Assembly (NCBI RefSeq): GCF_023065955.2
Contig: NW_026622763.1
Coordinates: 82,689,299 to 82,753,298 of the forward strand
From: Ursus arctos
Taxonomy: Eukaryota; Chordata; Mammalia; Carnivora; Ursidae
Length of the DNA: 64,000 nt
Reading direction: 5' to 3'
Shown one piece after another: positions 23,459-36,239 of this stretch. The notes beneath the pieces were generated by a model. That model had not been told where the DNA came from. It ran no database searches and saw only the letters and a list, made by a program, of their open reading frames with translations. Made by a program: the position numbers and the translations under genes. Numbering within the stretch: the stretch's first letter is position 1; the number at the start of each line of letters is the position of its first letter.

Positions 23459-24924
23459 AGGCCACATAGGGGATGATTGAATACTAGGACAGAATTCTGA
23501 GTTCTGTGAGAAGCAAAATGGAGGAAATGGGCGTAAGGTTGTCAACAACATTTATTACACTGCTACTAACTCCAGTCAGAAAATTTAGAAAGAAACATAG
23601 AATGGCTAATGGGAACACTGACAACAAATGGTCCTACAACAATGTAGGTTTTTCATACCGAATTCAGTTGATAATATCAATAACATTTTTACTTTAGTAT
23701 TTAATGATTTAGTATTTAACAATTTCATATTTAATAATTTACCTTAGTAAATTTTGATAACTTAGGACTAATCATGCTTGAAAAGAAAATGCTATAGAAT
23801 TTCAATTTCAGATAGGTTCTAAAGGAAACCGTTTCACCAGCTCACCTAGTTTTGATTAGAGTCTTGCGTCAGTCTGACACACCATTTGTGAGGGAAAGAA
23901 GTAGGAAAACGTAAGTAGGACTTGAACAAATAAATAAATGACTCATAATAAACTGTGTAAGTTATATCTCTAAAATAATTGTACTTATTGTCATTCTTGT
24001 CTGATTTCATGATGGCTAAACCATTTTCTCACAATTGATATTCTTTCTAATCTTGGCTCCTTTGATGGAGGGAGTACAAACACATCAGACTGCGTGTGTG
24101 TTCTTGCATGGAAGGTACACTTCTCCACTGTTCTCCAACTTGCCATGTGTGCCTCTTGACCTTGGAGATTCCTAAGTGGGGTCACTGGAACAGAATTTGA
24201 CAGTCCCTGATGAAATGAAATTCTTTTTTTTTTTTAGAATAAACTAGCTCCTTTGTGTTCAGTCATACCTTTTGTCCTGCAAGAGGCCACTTTGTGCTGA
24301 ATGCACAATCATTTCCTCAGTGTTTATTCCCTGATTCTTAAAAGGAAGATTTCCATTTTGCTCCTGTACATTTCCGTGTGGCATCAGACTGACTGGCAAA
24401 AGTGGCTGTGGCTAAAAGACAAAATAAGCCAGAATTGTGTTTCTCAGGTCAGACCAGCTTTCAGTTCCAATGCTCACTGGTCCTTTCCCTGCAGAATCCT
24501 TTGGGTTTATTTCCTTCCCTTTTTCCCCCTGATTAGTTCATCATATTTCCGGTTTTAAAAAGAAGAAGAAGAAGAAAAGAAAAAGAACAGAGGTACCATA
24601 AGTGAAATTTTAAAAGTGGATGCTAAACCCCGAAGTTATTGTACTAGGAGAGCATTGCTTCGACTGTGAAATAATTTACCTGTGAATTTCAAGCAGAAAT
24701 GCATTGGGTGAAATCCTATCAATATGTCAGGAAGCATTACCAGAGTTCAGAGAACCAAGAATTCCTGCTCTAAGCTATTTTTATCTTTATGTCAGTGATG
24801 CCAGTTCAGGGAAAACCAACCAGAGTAGGTTAATTTTTAGTTTTCAAGTATCCTATCAAACTAATATAGTCATTTTTAAATTTCAAGTACACTGACTGTA
24901 AATAAAGAAAAGAAATTAACCTAA
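23459..24924. other. unassigned AT-rich DNA
   Basis: No gene or clear repeat was found apart from short A/T tracts and a GAA-rich patch at 24558-24592. Open frames up to 85 codons carry no domain signature. Confidence 0.45.
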
Positions 24925-25080
24925 CATTTATTGGGCACTTACTCTGTGCCAGGCACCATGCCAGGTGCCTTTACTTCTCTCAATATCCCCATTTTACTGA
25001 CGAGGTAAGAGAGGCCTAACAGACGTTAAGCAGCCTGCTCAAATTCAAACCAGTGTCAGTTGGTCTTCTACAGCCTGCTA
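24925..25080 (-). repeat. MIR SINE, antisense
   Basis: 'taacatttattgggcactta', 'ctctgtgccaggcaccatgc', 'tatccccattttactgacga' and 'agcagcctgctcaaattcaa' are the reverse complement of the MIR 3' end and core. Confidence 0.85.
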
Positions 25081-25129
25081 AGCAGAATTTTCCAATGCCT
25101 TTAAATGTATTTCATCGTGAATTAGATGG

Positions 25130-25345
25130 AGCAATCATTTTCAGGGAGATGGGAAAGTCACCCACAGATATTGAACAGCCAGTTTTCACCAGGGGCATGC
25201 TAGGCAGCTTCATAGATGACATCTTACATTTCCCACTTTTCTGGATGAGCAAACTAATAGTTTGAAAATGTAGGTAGTAAGCCTAAGATCACACTGGTGT
25301 GAGTACAGGAGCAAGGAATTAAAACTAGGTACTTCTGACCTCACT
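25130..25345 (-). repeat. second MIR/L2-type fragment, antisense
   Basis: 'cttacatttcccacttttct', 'gatgagcaaactaatagtt', 'gtaagcctaagatcacac' and 'aggtacttctgacctcac' parallel antisense MIR core text. It is more diverged than its neighbour. The two may be separate insertions. Confidence 0.55.
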
Positions 25346-25949
25346 TTGTTCCACTGGACAAAACCCGCATCACTTGGTTAAAGTCTATGAGATTTCAGTG
25401 TAGCATTGCTACCGAGACTAAGTTATTAGTAACCTTGAATACCATTTTGTAAAGTGTGCGAGAGCAATTAATGACAAGGACAAAGAACAGACATATATAA
25501 ACTCAGAGACTGAGAAATACACCATGTCCTCTCCCCACATACGAATGGGCCGAGAAAGGTGGGTCCTGAGAAAGCAGTTCGGAAAACGCTCCACACCCTT
25601 GTGTTCATAAATGCAACATAGATAAGTGAAATATTAATCTTGTTGAAAGAATCCATTTTCCTCCTTGCATGTTCTTTCTCCTCTTATGTGATGTTAATAT
25701 CAGGGCATTTTCATTGTGAAATAGCAGTTATAAAAGAATTAATCAGGGTCTTCCTTACGATGTATTAGGCCATTCTGCCTTCCTTAGCGTTACTATGGAT
25801 ATGACATGTAGATAAGAAAGTCTTTAAAACCCATAAGTATGTTTGAATTGGGAGTCTTGTTTTTATAGCGAGATCTGAATATGTCCTATTAAAGTGGATA
25901 ATTTTAATTGTGCTAACAATTACCTTTCAGCTTCTTCCACCTTAACAAA
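25346..25949. other. unassigned DNA
   Basis: Nothing recognisable was seen. The base composition is AT-rich like its surroundings. Confidence 0.45.
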
Positions 25950-26170
25950 TATTTTTGGACATCTATCATGTTTCAGGTACAGGACTAATGGCTAAAGATG
26001 TTTAGACGAGCACAGCAGCACCTATCCAGCTGCCCTAAAGGTGACAGACAGATAAACAGATGGTTGCCACACACTAGGGTAAGAGATAGAATGAAGATGT
26101 AGGAGGAAGAGAAAGGTGGGAATGTTGAGGTGATAGACCTCCCTGGAGCAGATGACCCAGATTCTCATTC
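25950..26170 (+). repeat. fragment of long ancient mammalian repeat
   Basis: 'tttttggacatctatcatgt', 'ttcaggtacaggactaatgg', 'gtgacagacagataaacag' and 'gaggtgatagacctccctgg' resemble the first part of the element at 30100-31090. Confidence 0.5.
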
Positions 26171-26454
26171 ACTGAGAATTCACTGGTTTATTCATTGTCT
26201 GACCATCCTGAGGCTATTAGCTTTTAGTAAGAGGACATGAACATGGGAAGGTCTATTTCCTTGCATACACATTTTCATGCTTATGTCTTAGATAACTTGG
26301 TAAGTTAACTTAGAAGGGGGAAGAATATGTTTTTTAAAAGTTATTTTTAGAATTTATAAACGATTAGTTACATCAGGAAAATATTTAATACAATTAGAAA
26401 GTGACTTGAATTTTGAACTCTTTTTTGGTATTCTGTAAAACGTTTGTATTTTTC

Positions 26455-26650
26455 TTTCTTTTCCTTTTTTAAAAAAATTGAAGTATAATTAACACGCAAT
26501 GTTACATTAGTTTCAAGTGTACAACATAGTAAAGAACATGGTTCTTAACATGGGTTACTCTGACCATTAGAGTAAGATATATTTCTAACATTACAATAGG
26601 GTGAACATAACGATTAAGTGCACACCATATGTGTGATATGAATTCTATAT
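26455..26650 (-). mobile_element. L1M 3'-UTR fragment, antisense
   Basis: 'aaaaaaattgaagtataatt', 'aacacgcaatgttacattag' and 'tttcaagtgtacaacatagt' are the antisense of the 3' end of old L1M elements. Confidence 0.75.
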
Positions 26651-26826
26651 TACATTTGAGCTGAAGATTTGTAATTGGTCCTATGAAGCTGCATTTCAGG
26701 GTACCACTTGTGGAGAATCAACCGTGACAATCTATCTCATTCTTATTGGTCAATATATAGGCTATTCAAGTCTTCAATTAGGGCAAAGGGTTTTCACAAA
26801 ACCAATAGTGTCCATTAGGTGTTAAC

Positions 26827-27068
26827 AAAAGCAATTCATTATGGGGTGCCTGGGTGGCTCAGTCATTAAGCGTCTGCCTTCGGCTCAGGGCGTGATCCCA
26901 AGAACCCTGGGATGGAGCCCTGGGATCGAGCCCCGCATTGGGCTCCCTGCTCTGCTGGGAGCCTGCTTCTTCCTCTCCCACTCCCCCTGCTGTGTTCCCT
27001 CTCCCGCTGGCTGTCTCTCTCTCTGTCAAATGAATAAATAAAATCATTTTAAAAAAAGCAATTCATTA
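26827..27068 (+). mobile_element. Can-SINE, long-body subtype with internal duplication
   Basis: The body at 26842-27053 runs from 'tggggtgcctgggtggctca' through 'gcgtctgccttcggctcagg' to 'gctggctgtctctctctctg' and an A-rich tail. A perfect 15-bp target duplication 'aaaagcaattcatta' lies at 26827-26841 and 27054-27068. A short internal duplication of 'ccctgggat(g/c)gagcc' at 26905-26932 sets it apart from the other copies. Confidence 0.96.
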
Positions 27069-27189
27069 GGGGAGTGAAGATATAAAGAATTCAATAAATA
27101 GGTCAAAATTTGGAGAAGCTTATCTTAAGTGTGGATTTAAGGTATCTTGATTTCTTTGTTGGATGTGTATAATAAACATGCTAATAGTG

Positions 27190-27431
27190 AACAAGAAAGC
27201 AAAGTTTTTGATGAAGTCACAAACAGGGGGATACCTAACTATCGACCTCATTCATAATAAGAGAGATAGCAAAATAAAACAATACTGATACATTGTTTTT
27301 TGCCTTTTAGATGGAAAAAATTGAGAATTTCAACAACACATTCTATAACAGAGAAGAAATAGATAGATGTTGGTGTTGGGATTACAAAATGGTAAAATAC
27401 CAGTGGAGGAGAATCTGGCAGTTATGTTGTG
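27190..27431 (+). mobile_element. L1 fragment, left half of an interrupted L1
   Basis: The part 'atagcaaaataaaacaatac', 'attgttttttgccttttag' and 'cagtggaggagaatctggca' reads as sense L1 ORF2 3' region. The same element continues after about 27901. Confidence 0.6.
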
Positions 27432-27900
27432 TATAAGTTGATTTTTGCTGGGTAAGAAACTATACTGAAACTTAGTAGCTTCAAACAACAGACATTTATT
27501 GAGTTTACAGGTCTGTGGGTTGGAAATTTAGGCTGCACTCAGCTGGGTAAGTCCTCTAATCATGGCTTTGTTCTCATACATCTGCCATCATGACCGAACT
27601 ATCTCACATATCTGGCCCACTGGCTGAGAAAAGCAAGTTGACATGGCTCTGTCCTAGGTGGACTTTTATCTTTCAACAGGCTTGACTGAGCTTGTTCACC
27701 TGGTGGAGGCAATGATCCCAAGAAAGTGAGCAGAAGTGCTGCAAAGGCTTTTGAGGATTGGAACCAAAATTGCCCATAATCACTTTCACCACATTATATT
27801 GACCAAAGCAAGGCACAAGGCCAGCTCTGATTCAATCAGTAGGGAGATAGACTCTATTTGTTGATGGGAGGAGTTCACAAATCTTAAGGCGGGGGCATGT
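27432..27900. repeat. ancient LTR-like repeat, type A, copy 3, inside an L1
   Basis: 'ttgatttttgctgggtaaga', 'acttagtagcttcaaacaac', 'agacatttattgagtttaca', 'gaaatttaggctgcactcag' and 'ctgggtaagtcctctaatca' copy the type A head. The end is 'aatcttaaggcgggggcatg'. It interrupts a sense L1, so it is younger than that L1. Confidence 0.6.
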
Positions 27901-28320
27901 AAATATGATACACAGGAGAATAGTTGAAATCATATTTGCAAATAACGTACCCCATCTAGTAAAATGACAATTGCCTTTACCCTTTGACAAAGAAATCCCA
28001 AGTCTAGGCATTTACTTCACAGAAAACATGAAAAAGTCATATGTGTAAAGCTATTCACTGGAGCACTATTTATTGTCTTCTGGCAAAAGACAGAAAACAA
28101 CCCAGCAGTCCATCAACAGTCACATGGTTCAGTAAAACATGGTGCATCTCCACAATGGCATACTGAGCAAGGGGACAGGTGAAACAAGTGCTAGGAGTTG
28201 AACATTGTTGAGCTGGGTCTTAGTTCATTAGTTTTTCTCTCTACTCTCATATGTGTATCAGTTTCTTCATAATAAGGAGGAAAAAATGGACCTGATTCCT
28301 TTTTTCAAGACCAGCTATAC
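27901..28320 (+). mobile_element. L1 3'-region fragment, right half of interrupted L1
   Basis: 'ctttgacaaagaaatcccaa', 'gtctaggcatttacttcaca', 'ctattcactggagcactatt', 'aacaacccagcagtccatca' and 'ccacaatggcatactgagca' are sequential L1 ORF2 3'-end phrases. Coding is destroyed. Confidence 0.8.
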
Positions 28321-30095
28321 ACAAAATTAAAAAAAAAAATGAAATGGAAAATGAACCCCACTACTTAGTTTTTGTCAGAGGATAATGCCCCGTCTCCAAG
28401 AGGTAAGCTGTTTACATCTCAGGTGCTGTAAACAATTTAGCAGCATTAAAAAAATACTCATCAAAATTCAAGTTTTCTTGGCTGAGGGAAAGTTTCTTCA
28501 ATCAGAAAGCTTGACAGTATCTCCCTAGGGGTACAAATGTTACAGGGAGAAAATAATTGTGTGTTCAGAGTAAACATTCTCAACTTTTCTACAGCCTGCA
28601 TCTTGTTAAATAAACTATTTGAAGTGAGTTTTGGAAACCAGCAGCTTATGTAAAAAAATATTGTTTTTCCTTTTTGACATGTCTTTTTCCTTTGTCTTTT
28701 GTTATATCAGCACTTTGTATCAAACATAAACTGCTACTGTTTATTAAGACACCACACATCCAAAAGTTAAATTCTTATCCTGAACATGTTAACAGATTGC
28801 CCATAGATTTCCCAAAATAACCTTATTCTCATATCTCAAGTTTCAAAAACAGCTGCTCTTATCCAACTATTTGACAAATATTTCCAACCATACAAGTGGC
28901 CACGAAATATCAGAAGTGTCATATCATTAAGGTAAATAAAAATCTCTCCCTTCTAAGTCCTCTTGGCACTGAGGAGCAGGATTCTGTTGTCATCCCATCT
29001 TTGGAATGGGAATTTATTCTGAAGACTGAGCAAAGGCCTATAGATGTGTTGACCAATCAGTAAAGCAGAAAGCACTTTGTGTTCCCAGTTTGTCAATTTA
29101 TCCTTCTAGACTCACAACACTGAATATTACAATTCCAAAGAGTCATCAATTGGACTCTACATTATCTGACTTGTTTTGGTAGGTGAATGAGTGCAGTGAG
29201 CAGATAGCAAGGAGGCTGCACTTTAAAGTGATTGAGTTTTCCTAACCATCCGCAATCGATTTCATCACTCACTATGCTATTGAAACTTCATGATTACCAG
29301 ATTACATGGTTTCTCCTCCATGCTCATTTTCAACCGATTGCTATTTAATTTCTTTTCATCAATCTATTTTCATTAGCTGATCTAGAGCCCCCCTTATCTG
29401 TTTGGAAACTACCCCCACTTCCATCGTTTTTCCCACACTCCCCTTGAATGTCTCTGACCTGTTTATAAGTTAGTCAGCAAACTCATACTTGAGTTTATTT
29501 ATAATCAATATCATGGGGCATATAGTATCCAAAAAATCCAGCATCCATATGAATATACAGTTGGAGTGGTTGTATTGGGCAGCTTTTTTACATGGAATGT
29601 TTCCCAGATTACCTCTCATTTTAACAGAGGAATTTACTCATCACTCTGATGAGTGATTAACAGAAAACTATTGTTCCTTAGAAAAATGTTTCAAAAGCCT
29701 TGCATTGTTTTAATGGATCTCAAAATAATTAATCTACCTACTCTATCAAGGAAATGAAGCAACTTCATGATTAACATTGTGCTCTTTGTGAATATCTCCT
29801 TCCCAAGTTCCACCATAGTTAATCTCTAATGTCCAAAATTCTTCTCAAATATTGTTCGATATTTTCCTTAAACAAGCTCTACCTAAAAACATGTGATTCA
29901 TTTATCTGTGTCAGAGTTAAATCACCATGATTACCAGTTCTTTAATAGTGAAAGTCAAAAGAGGAGTCAAAACTTTATCCTTGATTATTAAAATTCAGTA
30001 AGAAGAGTGATCTCCATAAGGACTATGAAGTGATAAAAAACAAAATTCTGTAATAGCTACTTAGTAATTTAGTGAAAAAAATCAATAATGCGTTT
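28321..30095. other. unassigned single-copy DNA
   Basis: About 1.8 kb without a recognised repeat or gene, and no open frame over 60 codons. Mixed AT-rich text includes homeodomain-like TAATTA-type words, for example 'caaaataattaatctacc' near 29720. Confidence 0.4.
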
Positions 30096-30099
30096 ACCA

Positions 30100-31090
30100 T
30101 GGACAGGGCCCTGACCTATGTACCTGAGACAAATACACTCCCTGTGCTTGAGATGATTACTTTCTTGTAGAAAGAGATGGGCAGCAACCAACAGAATAAA
30201 CGTGTATATTTTATAATATGTTAAAGGTGATTAGTACTATAGAAGAACGAAAATACAAAGCAGGAGAGGGTGATCAGTAGTGCGGGGGGAGGGACACAGA
30301 GGAGAGAGTTTATTTCCGATTTAAGTGGAATGCTCAGGGAAGCCCACTTTGAGGAGCCATCTAAGCAAACACTTCAGATATCAAAGAGTTAGTCACAAGG
30401 GCATCTAGGGGGAGGAGCATTCCTGATGGGGTGAACAGTCCTTACAAAGGCCCTAAATGAATGAGGCTGGTTTGTGAGAGGAATAGTGTAAAAGAACATT
30501 GGGCTGGCAAGCAAGGCCAAGAATGGTAAGAGAAAGAGTTACATAGACAATAGGGAAGCAAGAGGCTTTGAAATCATTGTAAAGATCTTGGCTTTTATTC
30601 TGGCTGAGATGTGGAACCTCTAGAAAATTCAAACAGAAAAGTGATAAGATCTGACTTACATTTTAAAAGGATCAAATCTTGGTTGGTTGTATTGAAAATA
30701 GACTGAATGCAGAGGTAAGGGCAGAATCGAGGAGCCAGGTCAGGAAGCAATTGCAGTAATCCAAAGCCAAAATGATGGTGCCTCAGACCAACATGGTAGC
30801 ATAGAAATTGTGAGAAATAGATTTTGAACATGCTGTGAAAGGAGAACCAAAGGATGGTTGTATTTTCTTCTGGAGAAGGCTGAGCTTATACCAAGCATTC
30901 TGGTACTGAATTGAGTTCTGAAGATAGAGTTGAAACTCCAAGTGCTTGAGCCCTTCTCCTTTTCTAATGAGAGTGGAAGGTCTAGGGGAGCTATGGTCTT
31001 AGTCCAATGGAGGGTCATCTTGGACCCCAGTAGAGCTGGGATGAATTTACTCCATATGTGGGCTTTATCGTGCTCCTTACTGATGGATGT
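30100..31090 (+). repeat. long ancient mammalian interspersed repeat
   Basis: A run of about 1 kb: 'gacagggccctgacctatgt', 'gctcagggaagcccactttg', 'cctgatggggtgaacagtcc', 'acaaaggccctaaatgaatg', 'atcttggcttttattctggc', 'gataagatctgacttacatt', 'ttaaaaggatcaaatcttgg', 'attgcagtaatccaaagcca' and 'atgatggtgcctcagacca'. It matches a well-known long old repeat that contains no gene. Several short open frames on both strands are incidental. I do not name the family. Confidence 0.7.
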
Positions 31091-31214
31091 TCTTTTACAA
31101 AAACAAGAAATGTGTGCTTCATATTAATGTCAAATCAAAAACTTATTTAGTAGAGGAAGTTAGTTATAGTCCTGCAAGCATAATTATTACAAAAGGTTGT
31201 TCACTAAAGCACTT

Positions 31215-31425
31215 AGAGACAGTAGAGAGCCGAGGTTAATGGTATAACTTCTACAGCCAGACTTGCCAGTTGCAAATCCCAGTGCTGATATTTTACTGAC
31301 CTGTCTTACTTACCGTATTAACCCTATCTTACACAGTTGTGAGCAGCAAATGAATTCACATGTATAAAGAACTGAAAACATTTTCTATATAATAAGTACT
31401 ACATAGTTATATGCAAATATTGTTT
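31215..31425 (+). repeat. MIR SINE, sense
   Basis: 'gaggttaatggtataacttc', 'tacagccagacttgccagtt', 'gcaaatcccagtgctgatat', 'gtgagcagcaaatgaattca' and 'aagtactacatagttatatg' follow MIR order in sense, diverged. Confidence 0.75.
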
Positions 31426-32079
31426 CCTTTTGATGCAGGGTAAATGTAATGTTATATTACAGTACTACCATGGAACACTACCATGGAACACAGTGCTGTC
31501 ATGGAACACTTCTCAGCAAACCTTCTCCAAACTCGTCATTAGAGCCTCAGCTAATTCCTCACCTATGAAGACAGTTAATGCCACCTTTTGCTCTTTTTGC
31601 ATGTGTGTACACTAAAAAAACCTGGTTATGCTATGACTTCAACTGGTTCCTCCACAAGAATAACTTACAAATCGATGAGAGCCTATTCTATGTTATCTAA
31701 TGGCTTCCAACTGCCTATTGGTGTTCCAGTGAGAGGTCCTACCATTATACAAAACATATTTGAAAATAAATGTAGAGATTTTTGCTGTTAGCAATCTATC
31801 ACACTAAGTCTTAAGAACAGTTCCTGCTACATAATCTCAAAAAATGCTCAATAAAAATACTTTTAAATTGTCATTTTAAATGAAATGATGAGCTTGTAAG
31901 AAATCTGCTGAGTGCTAGATAGAGACCACATACTTGGATTAATTTCACCCCACCCCTGATGGAAGTCAAGAATGCCACCAAACATTTAAGAAAGAAATTA
32001 TATCTTAATATTACATAATAACTTCCAGAGAACAGAAAAGAGGAAACACTCTGTAACTGATTAGGCTGTAAACCCTTGA
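31426..32079. other. unassigned DNA
   Basis: Nothing assignable was found. A small local repeat of 'catggaacac' occurs three times at 31470-31509. Short open frames at 31430-31791 have no recognisable signature. Confidence 0.4.
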
Positions 32080-33680
32080 TACCAAAACTTGATAAATAAG
32101 AATGAGAAATGCCAGAATTCAGTACCATTCAACAGCAGAAATACAAAGACCCTAAAGAAACAATGGACCCAGTACTGAATGAAAAAAAGATCATATGCCT
32201 TCACTAAGGTGGCGTTTATTCCAAGAATGTAAAGTAGATTTAGTGTTGTATTAACAACTGATGCAATTTCCCTAAGAACGTGTAAATGGAGTAAACCGCA
32301 TGATTTTACTAGATGCAAAAGACATTTAACAAAACTAACATGCATTCATGATGAAATCTCTTAACAAACTAGAATTAGAAAGCAAAATCATTAAAATGAT
32401 GAAGAGAGTACACACACACACAAGAAAAAAAGCAAAATTCAATCATGAAACACTGAAAGCTTTCCTTTCAAACTCAGGGACAAGGCAAGAAAATATACTA
32501 TGTGCACTTCACTTCTATTCACTTTTGAACTGGTAATCTCAGCCATACACTAAGTTAACAGAAAAGAAATAAAAACTATAAGGATTTAAAAAGGAAGGTA
32601 CAAAGCTGTCGTCATTTAGAGATAACATGATTTTGTACATAAAACAAAACCCAAAGAATCTGAAGGTAAAATATTGGAATCAATAAGAGAGTTTTACAAA
32701 GCTGTTGGATACAAAATCCATTTTTGAAAATTTGTTGCATGTGATTTATTTCTACAAAGCAACTATAAAATTTTAGAAAATACAGATTTTTAAAAAGGTA
32801 ACATTTAAAATGATACCAAGAATAAATATAAGGACAGATGTTGAAGGTCAATAATATAGAGGATGAAATCGATCAAAAGTGATAATAAAAAGACAAACGA
32901 TCAGAAAAATAGTCAAAGTCTTGAGCAAATCCTTCACAAAAGAAGAAATCCAAATCACTAATAAACATGGAAAGATGGCGCTACTTTAGTAGTGATTAGA
33001 GAAATGCAAAGAAAAAAAACACCCAGCAGTTACAGAAAAATTTAAAATTCTGACACCACCACGTGTTGATGAAGATACGCAGCAAAGAGACCTCTCACAT
33101 AGTGCTGGTACTCTAGTACTTGGGACAACCACATTGTAAAGAGTTTACTTTCTCTAGAAAAGTTGAAAATATCCATAATCTATGGCTCAGTAATTCCAAT
33201 CCTAGAGAAGATTTTGTACATGTGCACCAAGATAAAATATAAAAATGTTTATAATAGTCCCAACCTGAAAACAACCTATTTATCTATTGATGGTAACCAG
33301 ATAAATAGTTTATGCTACATTCATACAGCAGAATACCGTATGGCACTGGAAATAAAACTATAGCTGCTCACTAACTTAGATTAATCTCACAAACAAAATG
33401 GAGGCTAAAAGTAGCGAGTTACAAAGGGAAACGTAATCAGAATTCATTCATAAACAAATTTCAAAATCAGACAAAATTAAATTGTATTGCTTAGTAATGC
33501 ATACAGTGGTAGTAAACTATCAAGAAAAGCAAGGGCTTTATTATACTAAACGTCAGAATAGTGATTACCTCTGCAGGATGGAAAATGAAATGTGATCTAG
33601 GAAAGGTGGGAAGTGCGGGTGATTAGTGATGTTGTATTTCTTAAGCTAGGTAATGATAGCAGGGGATTCCATCAATGATT
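32080..33680 (+). mobile_element. degenerate old L1, ORF2 3' half to 3' UTR
   Basis: Sense L1 landmarks, in order: 'tttattccaagaatgtaaag', 'aaatggagtaaaccgcatga', 'cttaacaaactagaattaga', 'gtcatttagagataacatga', 'gaaaatccataatctatgg'-type ORF2 tail phrases, 'gtaattccaatcctagagaa', 'agtcccaacctgaaaacaac', 'gcagaataccgtatggcact' and 'gtgattacctctgcaggatgg'. Frequent stops and indels leave no usable frame. The left boundary is approximate. Confidence 0.8.
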
Positions 33681-33683
33681 ACT

Positions 33684-33776
33684 TCATCTATCTACCTACT
33701 GGCCAGATAGCTAGCTATCTATAGTCTGTCTATCCATCCATCCACCCATCTATTCATCCTTTATCTATCATCTATC

Positions 33777-33823
<47 letters not shown>

Positions 33824-33853
33824 ATCTACCTATCTATCATCTATCATCTATCT
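33684..33853. repeat. (ATCT)n tetranucleotide microsatellite
   Basis: A core of about 11 perfect ATCT units at 33777-33822, flanked by ATCT/ATCC/TCTG-like variant units on both sides. Tetranucleotide arrays of this kind are usually length-polymorphic. Confidence 0.96.
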
Positions 33854-33860
33854 CCTTCTG

Positions 33861-35735
33861 GCTATATTTCACAATTGAAGCTTTTTAAAAAAATTCTGAT
33901 AACTGAAATGTCTATGTGCTAATTAGGAAAACGCCTTTAGAATGTCAGCTTATTTGCCAGGTTTCCTGAGGTATTCTGTATTAATACGCCCCCCTGGATG
34001 ACTAAATCATTCTAAAGAAAAGGTTTCTTTAAAGAGATGTAATATAGTATTTGAAACGATAACCTTCAAAGATGAGGTTATGCAAAATGCTAATGATTAT
34101 TTTGCTTTGGCCTGTCATTACTCTTTTCTCATATAAAATAAAGGCAAATTGGAAAATATATATTTATAATTTAAAAGAATTAATTTTTATTAATAAGCAT
34201 TCATATGTCTGTATTATTTTTCACAAACCTTTAAAGCTAAAATATATTATTTTTCTTTGTTTATTTTTGCTAGCTACCATTAGGATTTAATTAAATGAAT
34301 GCCAACAGTAAATAAACCATCTCTAAAGGTTGTCATGAAGCTTCCCTAATCATAGGAAAATCTCAGAGATACTTGAATTGAATTCTCTCAAGTACAAAAA
34401 TAATAAATTCAGTCTCACAAACCTACAGTGAATGAGTCATTTTTAAAAAAAAGTCAAAAGCTCTAGTTTCAGAAAAATTCCAAGTGACAGAGTTTCAATT
34501 GATCCATTGAGGGGAATACTTTTTTTTTCCTAAGCGTCTCTCTTAAGATGGCCAACACAGACACTTATTACTAAATCCCTCCTACAAGCAATGTAGAGAT
34601 CTGCTCTAATGAAATGTAAAAATATAGCTTCCTTTAAATTACATTCAAGAGTCAATTGTGTGCGGGTACCATCTCTTAGCAATGATCTCCAAAGACTTGG
34701 GGACTCAACCCTTCAACTAGAAATTAAGTAAAATACCATTCTTTATTTGTTGTACAAAATTTATTTTTAAAACTCTTCATTTTTACGTATAAATGCATTG
34801 TGAAGGACACTAGACAAATCTAAGGAAGGTTTGGTGTAGTTTTTTCAATGTATACATATGATGCATATTGAATGACCAGTTGTAGACCAGTGGACCCTAG
34901 GGCATTAGAAAAGAAATCTGAATGAAATTAAAAGTTGTATCCACTGTTTGCAAGTAACTCCCAGTGGAAAGGAGAAGGCATAGACCTTGCAAACTATAAG
35001 ATGGATATGGTGATGGGCAACAGCACACCAAGGCAGCAGGAATGATTCTAGAATCAGCCAGAGACCCACATAGAGGGCAGTGTATTGCTCAATGCCATGT
35101 AGGGCTTTCCACTGTCAGGTGTAAGGGTTTGACAGTGCACCTGGTTTTAGCATCTCACTGCTTATATTTTCCCAACACAAACAGCTCTTGAGTTATCAGA
35201 GAAAATGACACAGGCTTTTTTCATTTGAGGCTCAGAACCCATATTTTTTGACTAAAAGCAACATTTCATTTTAACTTAAAAGTTGTATCACCTGTTAAGT
35301 CGGCACACAGTGATACAACAGAGAAGACAAGCTGGTTGGATTGAGTGTGTGAGAGAGATTTGGTAAGCAGGAAGTGGGTTCCATTAATGCAGCAACTTTC
35401 ATTGAATTTGTCGTTAAAAATACAAATGTCAAATACTAAAGAGGAAATCAATTTGGAGAGAAGATGGTTATGAATTGGAAGCTTTTGTATCTACTGCTGC
35501 TTGGGACCTGAAGAGTGATGCCAAAACCAAAGTGAGTCAGGATGCTTCTTAGGAGTTCTTTGTATTCGATTCTTAAAATAAAGGATAGGACATTTTATAG
35601 ACCCTGTGACTATTGTAAAAGCTATAACACAAGAATTATGGTTGAAATTACATATTTACTCTCACACTTCAGATTTATATTTTAGATAAACATAATGAGA
35701 TTAGAGATTCTGAACCAGATCCAGCATAGAGAAAA
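33861..35735. other. unassigned AT-rich DNA
   Basis: No gene or recognised repeat was found. Open frames of 61-72 codons here have no domain. Confidence 0.45.
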
Positions 35736-36239
35736 ATACTATTTTTTCTTAATTTATTGACATTTAATTTATATACTATGGAATACACAAACTATATACT
35801 GTATACTGTTTGATGGATTTCGACAAACACATACACTCATCTAAAACAATAACGATCAAGATAGGAAACATTTCCACCACCATAGAAAGTCCCTGTGCCT
35901 CTTTCCAGTCAATACCCCTCCCTCTGCCCTCAGGAATTGTTCTGATTTCTATCACCACAGAACAGTTTTGCCTATTCTAAAACATCATATAAATGAAACC
36001 ATAATTATGCATTATTTTGTGTCTTGCCTCTTTTGCTTAACTTAATATTGAACAATTCACCCATATTGTGCATGTCAGTGATGCATTCTCTTTGGCTGCA
36101 GAGAAATATTCCAGCCATGTATGTGGTATTTATGAATATGCCACAATTTATTTATTTTCTTATTGTTGGACATTTAAGGTTGTTTCAGTTTTTAGCCATT
36201 TTAGGTTGTGATTTTGTTAAATTAACATTTGTTAAGTAG
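35736..36239 (-). mobile_element. antisense L1M, first segment (3' UTR and ORF2 end)
   Basis: Antisense L1 phrases: 'taatttattgacatttaatt', 'tgtttgatggatttcgacaa', 'acagaacagttttgcctatt', 'gaaatattccagccatgta' and 'ttgttggacatttaaggttg'. The same element resumes after the insertion at about 36240-36925 and runs to about 39320. Confidence 0.8.

Noticed and set aside
33684..33853. CRISPR-like array
   Set aside because: The repeat is a pure tetranucleotide without unique spacers and the DNA is mammalian.
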